A DNA stretch of 64,000 nucleotides from positions 8,801,178 to 8,865,177 of the forward strand of contig CM070717.1 of the NCBI GenBank assembly GCA_036346275.1, written 5' to 3'. Of this stretch, positions 33,825-44,458 are shown in pieces. Position numbers and translations under genes: made by a program. The notes under the pieces are model-generated. The model worked only from the letters and a program-made list of their open reading frames with translations, was not told the origin of the DNA and made no database searches. This DNA comes from Otatea glauca (taxonomy: Eukaryota > Streptophyta > Magnoliopsida > Poales > Poaceae). Position 1 is the first letter of the stretch. The number at the start of each line of letters is the position of its first letter.

Positions 33825-34985
33825 AACTTGACAATGAATCTCTAAATGTCAAGTGTGTTAAACTTGCTAAGGACTTACTAGATAAGTCACAAGAAAGTTG
33901 CTTGCGATGTAATATGATTGAGGGGGACTTGGATAAAATCCATGGCAAACTTAGGAAGAAGTTAGAAGACCAAGTCCATAGGATTAGAAATGCGACGTGT
34001 GTTTCTTGTGAGACCCTCAAGATTGAGTCAGCCATGCTGAGAGAGAAAAATGTACGTGCTGAGAGAGCTTCTCTTTCTGGTTCTTCTTCTTCCTCTCTCC
34101 CCTGTTCTTCATGTGCCTCTTTCTTCCGGGAGTGTGAGTATCTCATGAGCACTCTCGAGAAGTTTGTAGGAGGCAAAAAGAAACTCAATCTTATTATAGA
34201 CCAATCCAAGATTAGCAGATTTAATTAGGGTCTAGGATTTGACCCCTTGGAGCACGCTCGGGCGCATCCTCCCACCATTGTGTGTGGCTCCAAGAGTGGC
34301 GAGATTGTGGTAGCTCCCAGAGTGAGTACCACGGTGTTTAGTTCTGCTGGGGTTGTCCAAGGTATTTCTGACCAGAAGGTTGTTGCTCCTGTAGCTTCTG
34401 CCTCTAGCAAGGCGAAGTACACGGCACCTTCTGTAAGAAGGATGGTCACCTAGTAGATTTCTGTTTCAGACACGCCAAGATCACTCGGTGTGAGCATGTT
34501 GTTGCTCTTAGTGGTATTCAAGGTCATCCCCAGACTCTGAGTGCTCCTAAGGCACACATTGCTTCTAGACAGGTTAGAGAGTCACCTGTTTTTAGGCAGC
34601 GTCCAGACTCGGTTTTCATGTTGTTTCTTTGAGTTTTAGTCCTGGAGCTGCCCGTGGTAAGTGTTTCCACCATCCTCTTGATATTCCTCATTTTTCTCAT
34701 CAAGGTAGATATCAGCGGCGTGAGGTGTTTTCTGGTAAGAGTTTTAGGCAGCTTTACTGGGGTGGTTCGGCTTTTGCACCACCAAGAGCCAACCCGATTC
34801 CACTCTAGATCATCTACTAGTGTTGCTACTGATCTTGTTAGGGTTAAACGTTAGAGAAACACTCGAGTCCAGTCTTCTTCTGTGGCTGGTACTCTGAGGC
34901 GTCGTGTGGTTCAGTATTGGATTCCTATGTCTTCACTCTATCCCAGTACTGAGTCATCTTTCTCTCTTGTGTCTTGATCAGGTTC
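33825..34985 (+). pseudogene. C2 Gag tail and linker to protease, broken
   Basis: The tail resumes in another frame: LDNESLNVKCVKLAKDLLDK, RCNMIEGDLDKIHGKLRKKL, CVSCETLKIESAMLREKN, a Ser-rich tract, and STLEKFVGGKKKLNLIIDQS. TAG is at 34226-34228, where C1 has a Gln codon. It continues GFDPLEHARAHPPTIV, and a damaged second zinc finger lies near 34420-34470. The linker up to the protease carries several frame changes. Confidence 0.75.
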
Positions 34986-36235
34986 GTCGGATGGGGAAGG
35001 GAGATGTTTGGATTATCGATTCTGATTGTTCTCGTCATATGACCGGAGATTCTCGATGGTTCTCTTCCCTAGTCCGAGCCCAGTGATGAGTTGATCACTT
35101 TTGGGGATGCTTCTTCAGGTAGAGTCATTGCTAAAGGTATCATCTGCATTAATGATAATTTCATTCTTAAAGATGTTGCCTTAGTGAGTAAGCTGCAATA
35201 CAATTTGCTTTCTGTTTCTCAGTTTACTGATTACTCTTTCGAGGTTAGTTTCAAGAGTAGCGCTTGTATAATCCTCGATTCTTCAGGAAGGTTAGTTTGC
35301 GGGATTTCTAGATATGGGCGAGTCTTTCATGCTGATTTTTCTACTTCTTCTGGAGACTCTCTTCATTGTTTTATTGCTTCAGAGTCTCGTGATCTCTCCT
35401 TCTGGCATAGGAGACTTGGTCACATTGGTTTTGATCATTTGACCCGAGTCAGCAGCCATGATCTCATTCGTGGTTTGCTCAAACTCAAATTGGTCAAAGA
35501 CTTAGTTTGCTCTCCTTGCCAATATGGCAAGATGGTTGCTGCTTCTCAACCCCAAGTCACTGTTGTGATGACTGATGCACTAGGAAAGGTTTTACATATG
35601 GACACTATTGGTCCAACTAGAGTACAGTCAGGAGGTGGGAAGTGGTATGTTCTTGTCATTTTGATGATTTTTCGAGGTACTCATGGGTGTTTTTCATGTC
35701 CTCGAAGGATGAAACTTTTACCCATTTTAGAGGTTTGGTTCATAGGTTGTCTTTTGAGCTCCCTGGTGCCCTACTAGCTATACGCAGTGACAATGGCACG
35801 GATTTCAAGAACTTCTATTTTGAGAGTTTCTGTGATGACTCTGGTTTAGAGCAACAGTTCTCCTCTCCGTACGTCCCTCAGCAAAATGGGGTAGTGGAAA
35901 GGAAAAACAGGACCCTGGTAGAGATGGATAGGACGATGATAGACGAGTACAGTATTCCTAGGAAGTTTTGGGCAGAGGCTATAGCTACTGCTTGCCATGT
36001 TTCTAATCGTGTATTCTTGAGAGCACATTTCACGCACTTCTTACGAGTTGAGGTATGGGCGAAAGCCCAGTGTTTCTCATTTTCGTGTGTTTGGTTTCAA
36101 GTGTTTTATTTTGAAGTTTGGTAACCTGGATAAGTTTGAGTCTCGTTCTTCTGATGGTATCTTTTTGGGTTATTAAACTTCTTCTCGTAGCTATAAGGTC
36201 TGGAGTTACGATGCGCATAGGATCATAGAGACCTG
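34986..36235 (+). pseudogene. C2 protease, pre-integrase and integrase, broken
   Basis: The protease site near 35010 reads WIIDSDCSRHMTGDS, with DSG changed to DSD. A frame 35091-35777 carries the pre-integrase zinc region (FWHRRLGHIGFDHLTRV, LVCSPCQYGKM) and the first catalytic Asp (LHMDTIGPTRVQSGG). A one-base loss near 35660 shifts into the frame 35642-36124, which has DDFSRYSWVFFMSSKD, the second Asp in AIRSDNGTDFKNFYFESF, and the catalytic Glu in QQNGVVERKNRTLVEM. The integrase end is broken near 36030 and 36175. Confidence 0.88.
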
Positions 36236-37568
36236 TGAAGTGACCTTTGATGAGGCTAACACAGGAGCTAGACCTGACATTTCGAGCTCTTCTTCATCCT
36301 CTGAGACCATCTTTGTAGAGGATGAGGATGATGGAGATGATGGTGTTCCTCCTGATCCAGTCCCCTCTACACCTGAGGTGCCTCCTGTTTCCATTTCTGC
36401 ACCTCAGGAAGGCCTGCCCTTGCCTTCTGACTCTCATGCAGCTAGTGGCTCTGCTCCTATCTCTTCTGTGCATAAGGTAGATGCCACTTCTGCTTCTGGA
36501 CCTCCTCGTCATATTCAGCATTCTCATCCACCTGATCAGATCATCAGCGATCTGTTTGAGTGAGTCACTAGCTCAAAATTAGGTTTTCCAGTTTCTGCCT
36601 TCACTCTGCCTTTGTTGCCTCGTTTGAGCCGAATGATGTGATTCATGCATTATCTGACGAGACTTGGACTAATTGTATGCGTGAGCAACTTGAAAACTTC
36701 GAGAGGAACAAAGTCTGGCAGCTTGTAAATCGTCCATTTGGTCATAATGTCATTGGGACCAAGTGGGCATTCAAAAACAAGCTGAGTGAGGATGGTGTTG
36801 TCATTCGCAACAAGGCTAGGCTAGTTGCATAGGGCTTTTCTCGGGTTAAGGGTCTTGATTTTGAGGAGACTTTTGCCTATGTAGCTAGACTAGAGGCTAT
36901 TAGGATCCTGCTTGCATTCCCTACATCCCGGGGCTTCAAGCTCTATCAAATGGATGTTAAGAATGCATTCCTCAATGGCTATATTGAGGAAGAGGTTTAT
37001 GTCAAACAACCTCCAGGATTTGAGTACCCCAAGTTTTTGAGTCATGTATACAACTTTCCAAAGCTCTATATGGACTCAAGTAGGCCCCCAGAGCTCGGTT
37101 TGAGAGGCTCAAGTCTTATCTTCTCAGCCATGACTACAAAATGGGCGTAGTAGATAAGACTCTGTTCATCAGACACCATGAGTCGCATTTTCTTCTCGTC
37201 GAGACTTATGTGGACGATTTCATTTTTAGTGGCTCGTCTCAATCGCTTGTGCCTCAGTTTCCTGAGGTGATGAGCACAGAGGTGAGATGAGTATGATGGA
37301 CGAGTTGAGCTACTTTCTTGGCTTCCAAATAAAGCAGACTCGGGAGGGTACTTTCTTGCATCAAGGCAAGTATACCTGTGACCTCCTGAGGCGCTTCGAT
37401 ATGTGTGATGGGAAGCCAGTGATGACTCTTATGGCCACCACTGCAGTCCTCCAGCCCGATGAGGATGGTGAGCCTGCTGATCAAAAGGAGTATCGGAGCA
37501 TGATCGGGTCCCTCTTGTACCTCACTGCTTCAAGGCCGGACATACATTTCGTTGTCTGTCTGTCCACT
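36236..37568 (+). pseudogene. C2 reverse transcriptase (RVT_2), broken and cut by G1
   Basis: A Pro/Ser-rich linker (36240 to about 36563) with an acidic FVEDEDDGDDG segment leads to the RT. TWTNCMREQLENFERNKVWQ and GTKWAFKNKLSEDGVVI are followed by TAG at 36830-36832 (C1 has CAG). Next come QMDVKNAFLNGYIEEEVYV (motif A Asp), frameshifts near 37060-37150, an intact YVDD motif (ETYVDDFIFSG near 37210), and MDELSYFLGFQIKQTREGTF. It ends at SRPDIHFVVCLST, where G1 starts. Confidence 0.9.
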
Positions 37569-39200
37569 TGTCGGGCCCCGAATCTGCAAATCCGGACCCT
37601 CGTGTATTGGTGCGATCCCAGATCACGCTTAGCACACACATCATACTGAGGTTGCACATTACAGACATTCACAAAGATATAAGAATAAATAGTGCAAACA
37701 TGTATATAAATCGAGTTTATGCGACCTTATGGTCTCCTTACAGATAAGTCAGCCACACAGGGCTTACATTATTCAAAGTAAAGAAATAGCAGCGGAACAT
37801 AAGTAAAGGTCGTGGAAGCCTTCATCTTGCCACAGGCAACCGACTGGGCTTGCCCCCTAATTGTTCGTATCCTCGATGTACTCCTCCTCCCAAGCTGGTG
37901 TAGTCTCCTCCACTGGTGTTGGGGTTGATAAGCAAGGTGGGGTGAGTACACAAGGCACTCAACAAGTAATGCACAGAATGCAGCTCTATTACTACATGCA
38001 AAGCTTATTCCAAAGGGTTGGCTTAAATGGTTCTTTTGCATCAAACAGCAATTTTAAACCAATATCTTAATTAGATTAAAGCATTGGAACAGTTATAAGT
38101 AATAATAATTTCAAATGGTTTTTCCTTGAGGATTCTCGGCACACAACCTTAACAGTTCATTTTTAACACTTGGCACACAGCCCCCTTCCATGTTTTGTTT
38201 ATGAAAATCTATCCCTCGACTGTAATCCCCGAGCAATGCTCAATACCGTGAGCACGGCTATTCGAATAGTTTTGACACTCTGCAGAGGTTGTACACTTTA
38301 CCCACAAGATACAGCCGCTCACCACACAGGTGATTGTCCGCAACAAAGCTTTTCAGGAACTTCTACCTTAACCAAAGAACCCCTCCGGTATTGCCTTCAC
38401 TATCACTTCCCTCACACAGAGCCGAAGTATAGGACCGGCCAATCACCGTTGGATGGGCACCAAGCCGTAGCACAGGTACGCTCCCCCATACAGATACACC
38501 CCTGTGTACTGTCACCCCGAGGTATCAGAGGAAAGATATCAGAACCCTAGTCAACTAGGTCTGTCCCAAATCAGACATGTGGTTGTACGGGTGACTCAGA
38601 TCAAAGGCTTGCAAGGTGAAGTCCTTAATCGACCATGGCAAGACTTCCAACACTCAACATGGCACACGGCCCAATGTGGCACACAGACTCACATCACTCA
38701 TCAACCGAAGCCACACAGCCCACTGTGCACACTGACCTCTTGCCACTTGCCCCAGTCTAAATCATTTCCCACCCAGGTTGATTATTGTGCAACACATGCG
38801 GCAATAACTCAACATCGATGCGGAACCACACAAGGTTCTTTGTACCTCAATCTCATCATGTGGCATCATCACACCACTTTTCAAAATACATTCAATGTCT
38901 TTAATCGTATTGTAGCATTTTTCCGAAAGATCACTCATGATTCGTTGCAAGGCTAAGCATCTACTCACGGTCTAGCCTCCGTGTTGGCACAATATTAACA
39001 TCCAACTAATATAATCAACTTAGGGTGACAATGATTTAGGGCATACAATTAATAATTCAAGGTGGCATAACAAAATGGGTTGATTAACTACATTATCCCG
39101 AATCAATTTAAATTCATATTAAATAAATAAGCATGCATAGTTTCAAAGCATAAACTACATTTTAAAAACCTGGGATCAAAATGATCAAAGCATCACTTGC

Positions 39201-39281
39201 CTTCAAAGAGTTGCTGGTCGTGTTCCGAAGCTTGGTCTTGAGCGACGAATTCTTCCTCGAAACTTTCCGGCAAATTTGCGT
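39201..39281 (-). other. G1 LTR exon-2-like segment with acidic frame
   Basis: 81 nt on the minus strand between TACGCGTAG and GAAG|GCAAGT, a consensus GC-type donor. The frame entered in phase 1 encodes NLPESFEEEFVAQDQASEHD and then QQLFE. G2 has QASDQDQDLFQ at the same position. The function is unknown. Confidence 0.5.
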
Positions 39282-39599
39282 CTACGCGTACAAATAAAGT
39301 ATGCAATAAATAGCTAATACAGAAGACTAGATGACCTCAAAAATTCAAATAAAATTCATCATCAAATAGATTATAATTTTATGAATTTTTAGAAATTTGA
39401 ATCACCTAAATCCGAGTTAACATGCAAAAGTTGTAGTCATTTGAAGTTTAAAAAATCAAAATACGAAATTAAGAAAATCCGATTTTTCTGAATTATTTTT
39501 ATATCGAAATTCGCATATATGACGTCGACCGCGTCATGATGAGTCGGCCAGAGAAAAGAAATTCGGTCGAAATATTTTATATATAAAAAAATATATGAC

Positions 39600-40860
39600 G
39601 TTATCATTGACGTCGGCTCGACCGCGGCACGCCCGCAGGCCGCCACGCCGCTCTGTCTATGGACGGGGTTCACGGCTCGGCTCGGTCTACCGTGGACTCG
39701 GTTCACTGTAAGCGATCGCAAACAACGGCAAGATCCGAGCCGTTCGTTGAATCAACGGCCGATCTCCTCACGCGCCGCGGCGCCCGAGATGCGCGGCGAC
39801 ACGCGTCGCGCATCCGGTGATCGACCACGCATCCAACGCGGCGACGCCGGCTCCACGCCCACGCTGTCGCACATCCAACGGCGCCAGATCCAACGGCGAC
39901 CGCGCGCATCATCGCGACGTCGGTTCATGCGACGACACGCGGCGCAATCGCGATGGTGCACCGAAATCGACGGTGGATCGGTCTCCGCCGTCAAACGCCA
40001 CGCAGCGTCAAGACGCGATTTGGCGAGGGTGCGGTGCCATCTCCGCCCGACGCTCAAATCTAAACGGCGCGGATCCTCAGGCAAAACCAGATCCAATCTC
40101 TACCGCTTAGATCTAATCTAACGGCCCATGGTACCCGGCGGTTTATCGTTCATGGCGCGACGTGGCTCAATCCTACGCGTCCAAAAGATCCAATGGTTAG
40201 CATTAAATCTAGCGCGCAGAATCTAGATCTAATCCCTACCGCATACATCAAGATCCAACGGTCACGATTCAATCTAATCATCTACAGAGATGGAGGCTAC
40301 GTGGACTCACCAGAACCGAACGATGCAAATCGGACGGTCGACGCGGTTCGACGAGGTTGACGGCGGCGAAGAAGCGAAGGTTGCCGGAGCTGGGGAAGAC
40401 GACCTCGGCGGCGGCGATGCGAGGGCTTCTCCGCGAGAAGAAGTGGCTCGTTCGACGCGGCTTGGCGGAAGGGTTACTCGGTGACCTTGGCGACGGCGGA
40501 GAGAAACCCGCGCGGCAAACGGCGAAAAACAAGTGGCGGCACAAAGAAGCAACTACTGGCGAGCTCGACTGGGCGCTAGAGGGGTCTCGGCGTGCGTGCA
40601 AGGAGTCAAAAGACGGGACTTAAGGGCTGCCTCGACGCGGCGCGAATCGCCGCGAAAGCACGGCCATCAAAGCCCACGCCTCTCGGCGATTTCGCGGGGA
40701 CGGTGGCGTGGCACAATCCCGCGCGACGCGGCGGCGACGATCCAAGGCTCACGCGCGCGGCGACGTGGCACACTCACGAGCGCTCGATCCGAATCGGACG
40801 GCTTGGGCCGGGCGGCGCTAGGGTTTTTGTGCGCGAATCGACGGGCTAAGCACAATACTG
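39600..40860 (-). other. G1 LTR GC-rich leader-like block
   Basis: CpG-rich block within AT-rich LTR. On the minus strand it ends at a splice donor TTCTG|GTGAGTCC (GT at 40309-40310); the donor is followed by AT-richer sequence. A frame across 40278-40601 (RRTSHFFSRRSPRIAAAE) resembles a G2 frame (RRTSEAVSPFRRLSAIAD), so some of it may be coding. Long open frames in both strands are otherwise expected from base composition. Confidence 0.45.
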
Positions 40861-41149
40861 GCTCGGCCCATTACTGTTCAACTGATTTTTAAAACATTTC
40901 ACATTTAAAATAATTCTAGAAATTCAATTAAATCATTTGGAGCTTTTAAAATAGCAGAAAAATTCCAGAAATTACTTTGAGATATTTGGAACTCAATTAA
41001 AATATTTGAAATAAAACTTTGCAAAAACTTTTCCATTATTCAATTGTTTTCAAGAAAACCCTATTTGAATAAATCCAAATAAATTCCCAAAATTCACAAA
41101 ACCAAAAATACTCCAAAATTTAAATTAGAGCAAAAAATTAGGTGTTACA

Positions 41150-41160
41150 AACCTCCCCTT
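41150..41160 (-). other. G1 polypurine tract
   Basis: Minus strand AAGGGGAGGTT immediately before the LTR start TGTAACACC. Confidence 0.85.
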
Positions 41161-41164
41161 AATG

Positions 41165-41955
41165 AATCTCGTCCCGAGATTCGTGGTCATCTACTGTAAA
41201 TAGGTTAGGAACTCCTTCTTGAGATCTTCTTCACGTTCCCACGTTGCTTCACTTTTCGAATGGTTGCTCCATTGAATTCGCAGAAACGTGTTGACTTGTT
41301 CCTTGTCTCTTTGTCCATTACGCCCGAATCTTCATCGGATGTTCTTTGTAAGTCGAGTCTTCTTGCAGCTCAATTACCTCCAAAGGTGTTTGCTCTTAGG
41401 TACTCAAGACACTTCTTGAGTTGTGATACATGAAATACATCATGCACTCCGCCAAAGACTGTGGTAACTCAAGCGATAAGCAACTTCACCTCTGCGGCTC
41501 AAGATCTTGAATGGTCCGACATATCAGGTGCGAGTTTTCCTTTGCATGGAACCTTCGACTCCTTTGAGAGGTGTGACTCTAAGGTACACAAAATCTTGGG
41601 TTCAAAGCTCGGTTCCTCAACGGTTGTCAGCATAACTCTTTTTCCTTGATTGTGCAATCTTCAATCTTTCCCTGATCAGGGCGATCTGTTCTTCCGCTTC
41701 CTGAAGAATGTCTGGTCCAAAAACATGTCGTTCGCCTGTCTCATTCCAATTCAATGGTGTTCGACAGGACCGGCCATACAAAGCTTCAAATGGAGACATC
41801 TCAGAACTCGCTTTGATAATCGTTGTTGTAACTAAACTCAGCATAAGGCAAACACTTGTCCCATGAAGTGGAATATGCTAAAGCGCAGGCTCTCAACATA
41901 TCTTCCAATATATGGTTAACCCTCTCAGTTTGACCATCTATCTGAGGATGGTAGG
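41165..41955 (-). pseudogene. G1 integrase C-terminus and chromodomain-like end, broken
   Basis: Includes SSEMSPFEALYGRSCRTPLN and RERLKIAQSRKKSYADNR (about 41617-41790), collinear with the well-preserved G2 segment 51196-51588. Beyond it the sequence is full of small indels. Chromodomain-like remnants run to just before the purine tract. A chromodomain would direct insertion to histone-marked chromatin. Confidence 0.75.
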
Positions 41956-43431
41956 TCAGATCTTGAAGTTCAAATGAGTTCCCATCGCTTCATGTAGCTT
42001 ACCCCAAAATGCGGAGGTAAATTGGGTACTCTCGTCCGACACTATCTTCTTGATTACTCCGTGCAAGCGCACGATCCGTGCCATATAAAGTTCGCTAACC
42101 GGTCTCGGAATAAGTGGTCTTCTTGGTATGAAATGTGCCACCTTGGTTAAGCGATCCACTATGACCCATGTGGAATCATATCCACTTTGCGTTCTGGGCA
42201 ATCCGGTTATGAAATCCATACCAATTTCTTCCCATTTCCATTCAGGTATCTTTAAGGGTTGTAATAGCCCTACTGGTCTTTGGTGCATAGCTTTGACTCT
42301 TTGGCATGTGTCACATAATGCAACATATTCGGCGACTTCTCGTTTCATGTTTGGCCACCAAAATCTTTCCTTTAAATCTTGATACATTTTCGCACTTCCT
42401 GGATGAATTGAGTACTTGGAGTCATGAGCCTCCTCCAGAATTAACTGCTTCAACTCCTTTTTGTTCGGTACACAAATGCGCACTTTAAACCACATAGTAC
42501 CTTGTTCATCCAATTTGAAATCTTTTGCTTTGCCTTCATCCATTTTGCCCTTAATTCTTTTGATTTTATCATCATCTTTCTGCCCTTCCTTGATCTGATC
42601 TTCCAGGGTAGGTCTTACTTCCAAAGTTGCTAGGAATCCTTCTAGTACTATTTCTAGTTCTAATTTCCGGAATTCCTTACACAATTCCGCCTGACCTGTT
42701 TCCAACAGCATATTTACACTGTGGTTCTTTCTGCTCAAGGCGTCTGCCACTACGTTGGCTTTACCAGGATGGTAGTGAATTCCCACATTATAATCCTTGA
42801 TTAACTCTAACCATCTTCTTTGCCTCATATTTAGGTTAGCTTGCGTGAAGATATACTTAAGACTTTTATGATCAGTATACACTTCACATCTATTTTCGAT
42901 GAGATGATGACGCCATATTTTTAGGGCATGCACCACGGCATCTAATTCCAAATCATGAGTCGGATAGTTCTCCTCATGTGGTCTCAATTGCCTCGATGCA
43001 TAGGCAATTACCTTCCTATTTTGCATCAACACGCATCCCAATCCCTGACGCGATGCATCACAATAGATGTCGAAGCCTTGATGAACGTCAGGTAAAACTA
43101 ATACAGGTGCCGATGTTAATCTCCTCTTCAACTCCTGAAAACTCTTCTCACACTCAGGTGTCCATAGGAATTTCCTTTCCTTTTTCAACAATTGCGTAAG
43201 AGGTCTCGCAATCGTAGATAATCCTCCAATGAATCGACGGTAATACCCCGCCATTCCAAGGAAACTACGGATTTGGGTTACCGACTTGGGCTGCTCCCAA
43301 TGCAGAACCGTCTCCACTTTCTTTGGATCTACCGCAACTCCTGCTGCAGTCATTATGTGTCCAAGAAATTCAACCTTATTCTTCCAGAAATCACATTTGC
43401 TAAATTTCGCAAACAACTGTTGCTCTCTCAA
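41956..43431 (-). pseudogene. G1 RT end, RNase H and integrase core (491 codons open)
   Basis: One open frame covers the RT thumb (KVEFLGHIMTAAGVAVDPKK, SFLGMAGYYRRFIGG) and RNase H, with Asp125 (YCDASRQGLG), Glu162 (HDLEL) and Asp187 (VYTDHKSLKY). The integrase zinc region has His336, His343, Cys373 and Cys376, and the first two catalytic Asp are at 406 (GMDFITGLP) and 466 (VSDES). Between residues 436 and 446 the sequence RRPLIPRPV replaces the KTTYSGDR region of G2, a sign of two compensating frameshifts. The frame closes before the catalytic Glu region (HPQ.DGQTERVN), which is in another frame. Only part of pol, so not functional. Confidence 0.88.
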
Positions 43432-44434
43432 CTTTTAAAGGACTAGCCTCAAATGCTCGGCGTGCTCTTCTCGCCTTGGAATAGATAAGGATATCATCTA
43501 TGAATACGACGACGAACTTGTCCAAGTATTCCATAAACACCTTATTCATTAAGTTCATGAAATATCTTTGGTGCATTTGTCAAGCCAAAAGACATCATTT
43601 GTAAACTCGTAGTGTCCATATCTTGACGAAAATGCGGTCTTGAATATCCTCCGATCGGATCTTCAATTGATGGTATCTCGATCGGAGATCAATTTTGGAG
43701 AATACTCTGCTCCTCTCAATCGGTCAAACAAATCATCAATCACTCGGTAGCGGATACTTATTCTTTATCGTCACATCATTGAGTGCACGATAGTCTATAC
43801 ACATCCTAAAACTTCCGTCCTTCTTCTTGATGAATAAGACAGGTGCTCCCCATGGCGATGAACTAGGTCTTATAAATCTTTTTCCAGCAGTTCCTCAATT
43901 TGCTTCTTCATTTCCACCAATTCCACTGTGGACATCCTGTAAGGTCTCTTAGCTATTGGAGCTGTCCCTGGAACCAGCTCTATCACGAACTCGATATCTC
44001 TATCTGGCGGCATTCCAGGTAAATCTTCCGGGAAAACATCCGGATATTTATTGACTATGGACACTTCCTCTAAGCTGACCGTCTTCATGCTGTTGGCCAT
44101 CAATTGTCCATCCCGCACTGATTTTGCTTCAAACTCAATCTTCTTCCCATCCGGGCTCTCGACCGATATGACTCTTTTTCCATGATCAAGATCGCCTTGT
44201 GATTGGTTAACCAATCCATTCCCAGGATAACATCCAAGGTTTGGTATTAAGGACGATTAGGTTCGCTAGGAACTCAACTCCATTAATTATTAGTCTTACC
44301 CCAGAACATCCTACATTAGATCGGAGTTCTGATCCAGGGGATTGGACTATGAGCACACATTTAAGATTCACTATTTCCATATCATTTTGAACAGCAAAAT
44401 CTCGGAAATAAAAGAATGCTAAGCTCGGAATCAA
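43432..44434 (-). pseudogene. G1 protease and RT N-terminal part, broken
   Basis: The protease core near 44430 reads LFDSE then a shifted stop where DSGA is expected. It is followed by VNLKCVLIVQSPGSELRSN and GVRLIINGVEFLANLIVL. A segment 43870-44214 has VSIVNKYPDVFPEDLPGMPP, VPGTAPIAKRPYRMS and VEMKKQIEELLEKDL, the start of RT. Between 43432 and 43870 the RT fingers and palm are present in fragments, with several one-base indels around the motif C region (near 43500). Confidence 0.85.
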
Positions 44435-44458
44435 ATAAAGCGATGGTGATCGAGTTTA

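Larger units (their letters stand above)
30466..37568 (+). mobile_element. C2: Copia LTR retrotransposon, same family as C1, 3' part missing
   Basis: Starts TGAAGGACCATGTGG at 30466, directly after CACTA-B sequence (left target GAATC, 30461-30465). The 5' LTR, primer site, gag, protease, integrase and reverse transcriptase are collinear with C1 but clearly diverged. The sequence stops in the RT/RNase H region at RPDIHFVVCLST, where Gypsy G1 begins (37569). The missing RNase H and 3' LTR are not found elsewhere in the window. Confidence 0.92.
37569..41149 (-). repeat. G1 3' LTR
   Basis: 3,581 bp. On the minus strand it starts TGTAACACC (41149) and ends GGGGCCCGACA (37569). It is similar to the G1 5' LTR remnant (46870-47883), with many one- and two-base indels, and more distantly to the G2, L1 and L2 LTRs. 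It contains a GC-rich block (39600-40860) and the exon-like segments described separately. Confidence 0.88.

Noticed and set aside
38170..38956. Plus-strand frames of 126-150 codons as genes
   Set aside because: They are antisense to the G1 3' LTR and are broken in the matching part of the 5' LTR remnant (47472-47942).
39747..40892. Several Arg-rich open frames of 85-124 codons
   Set aside because: Same situation inside the G1 3' LTR; no family resemblance between copies in the plus frames.
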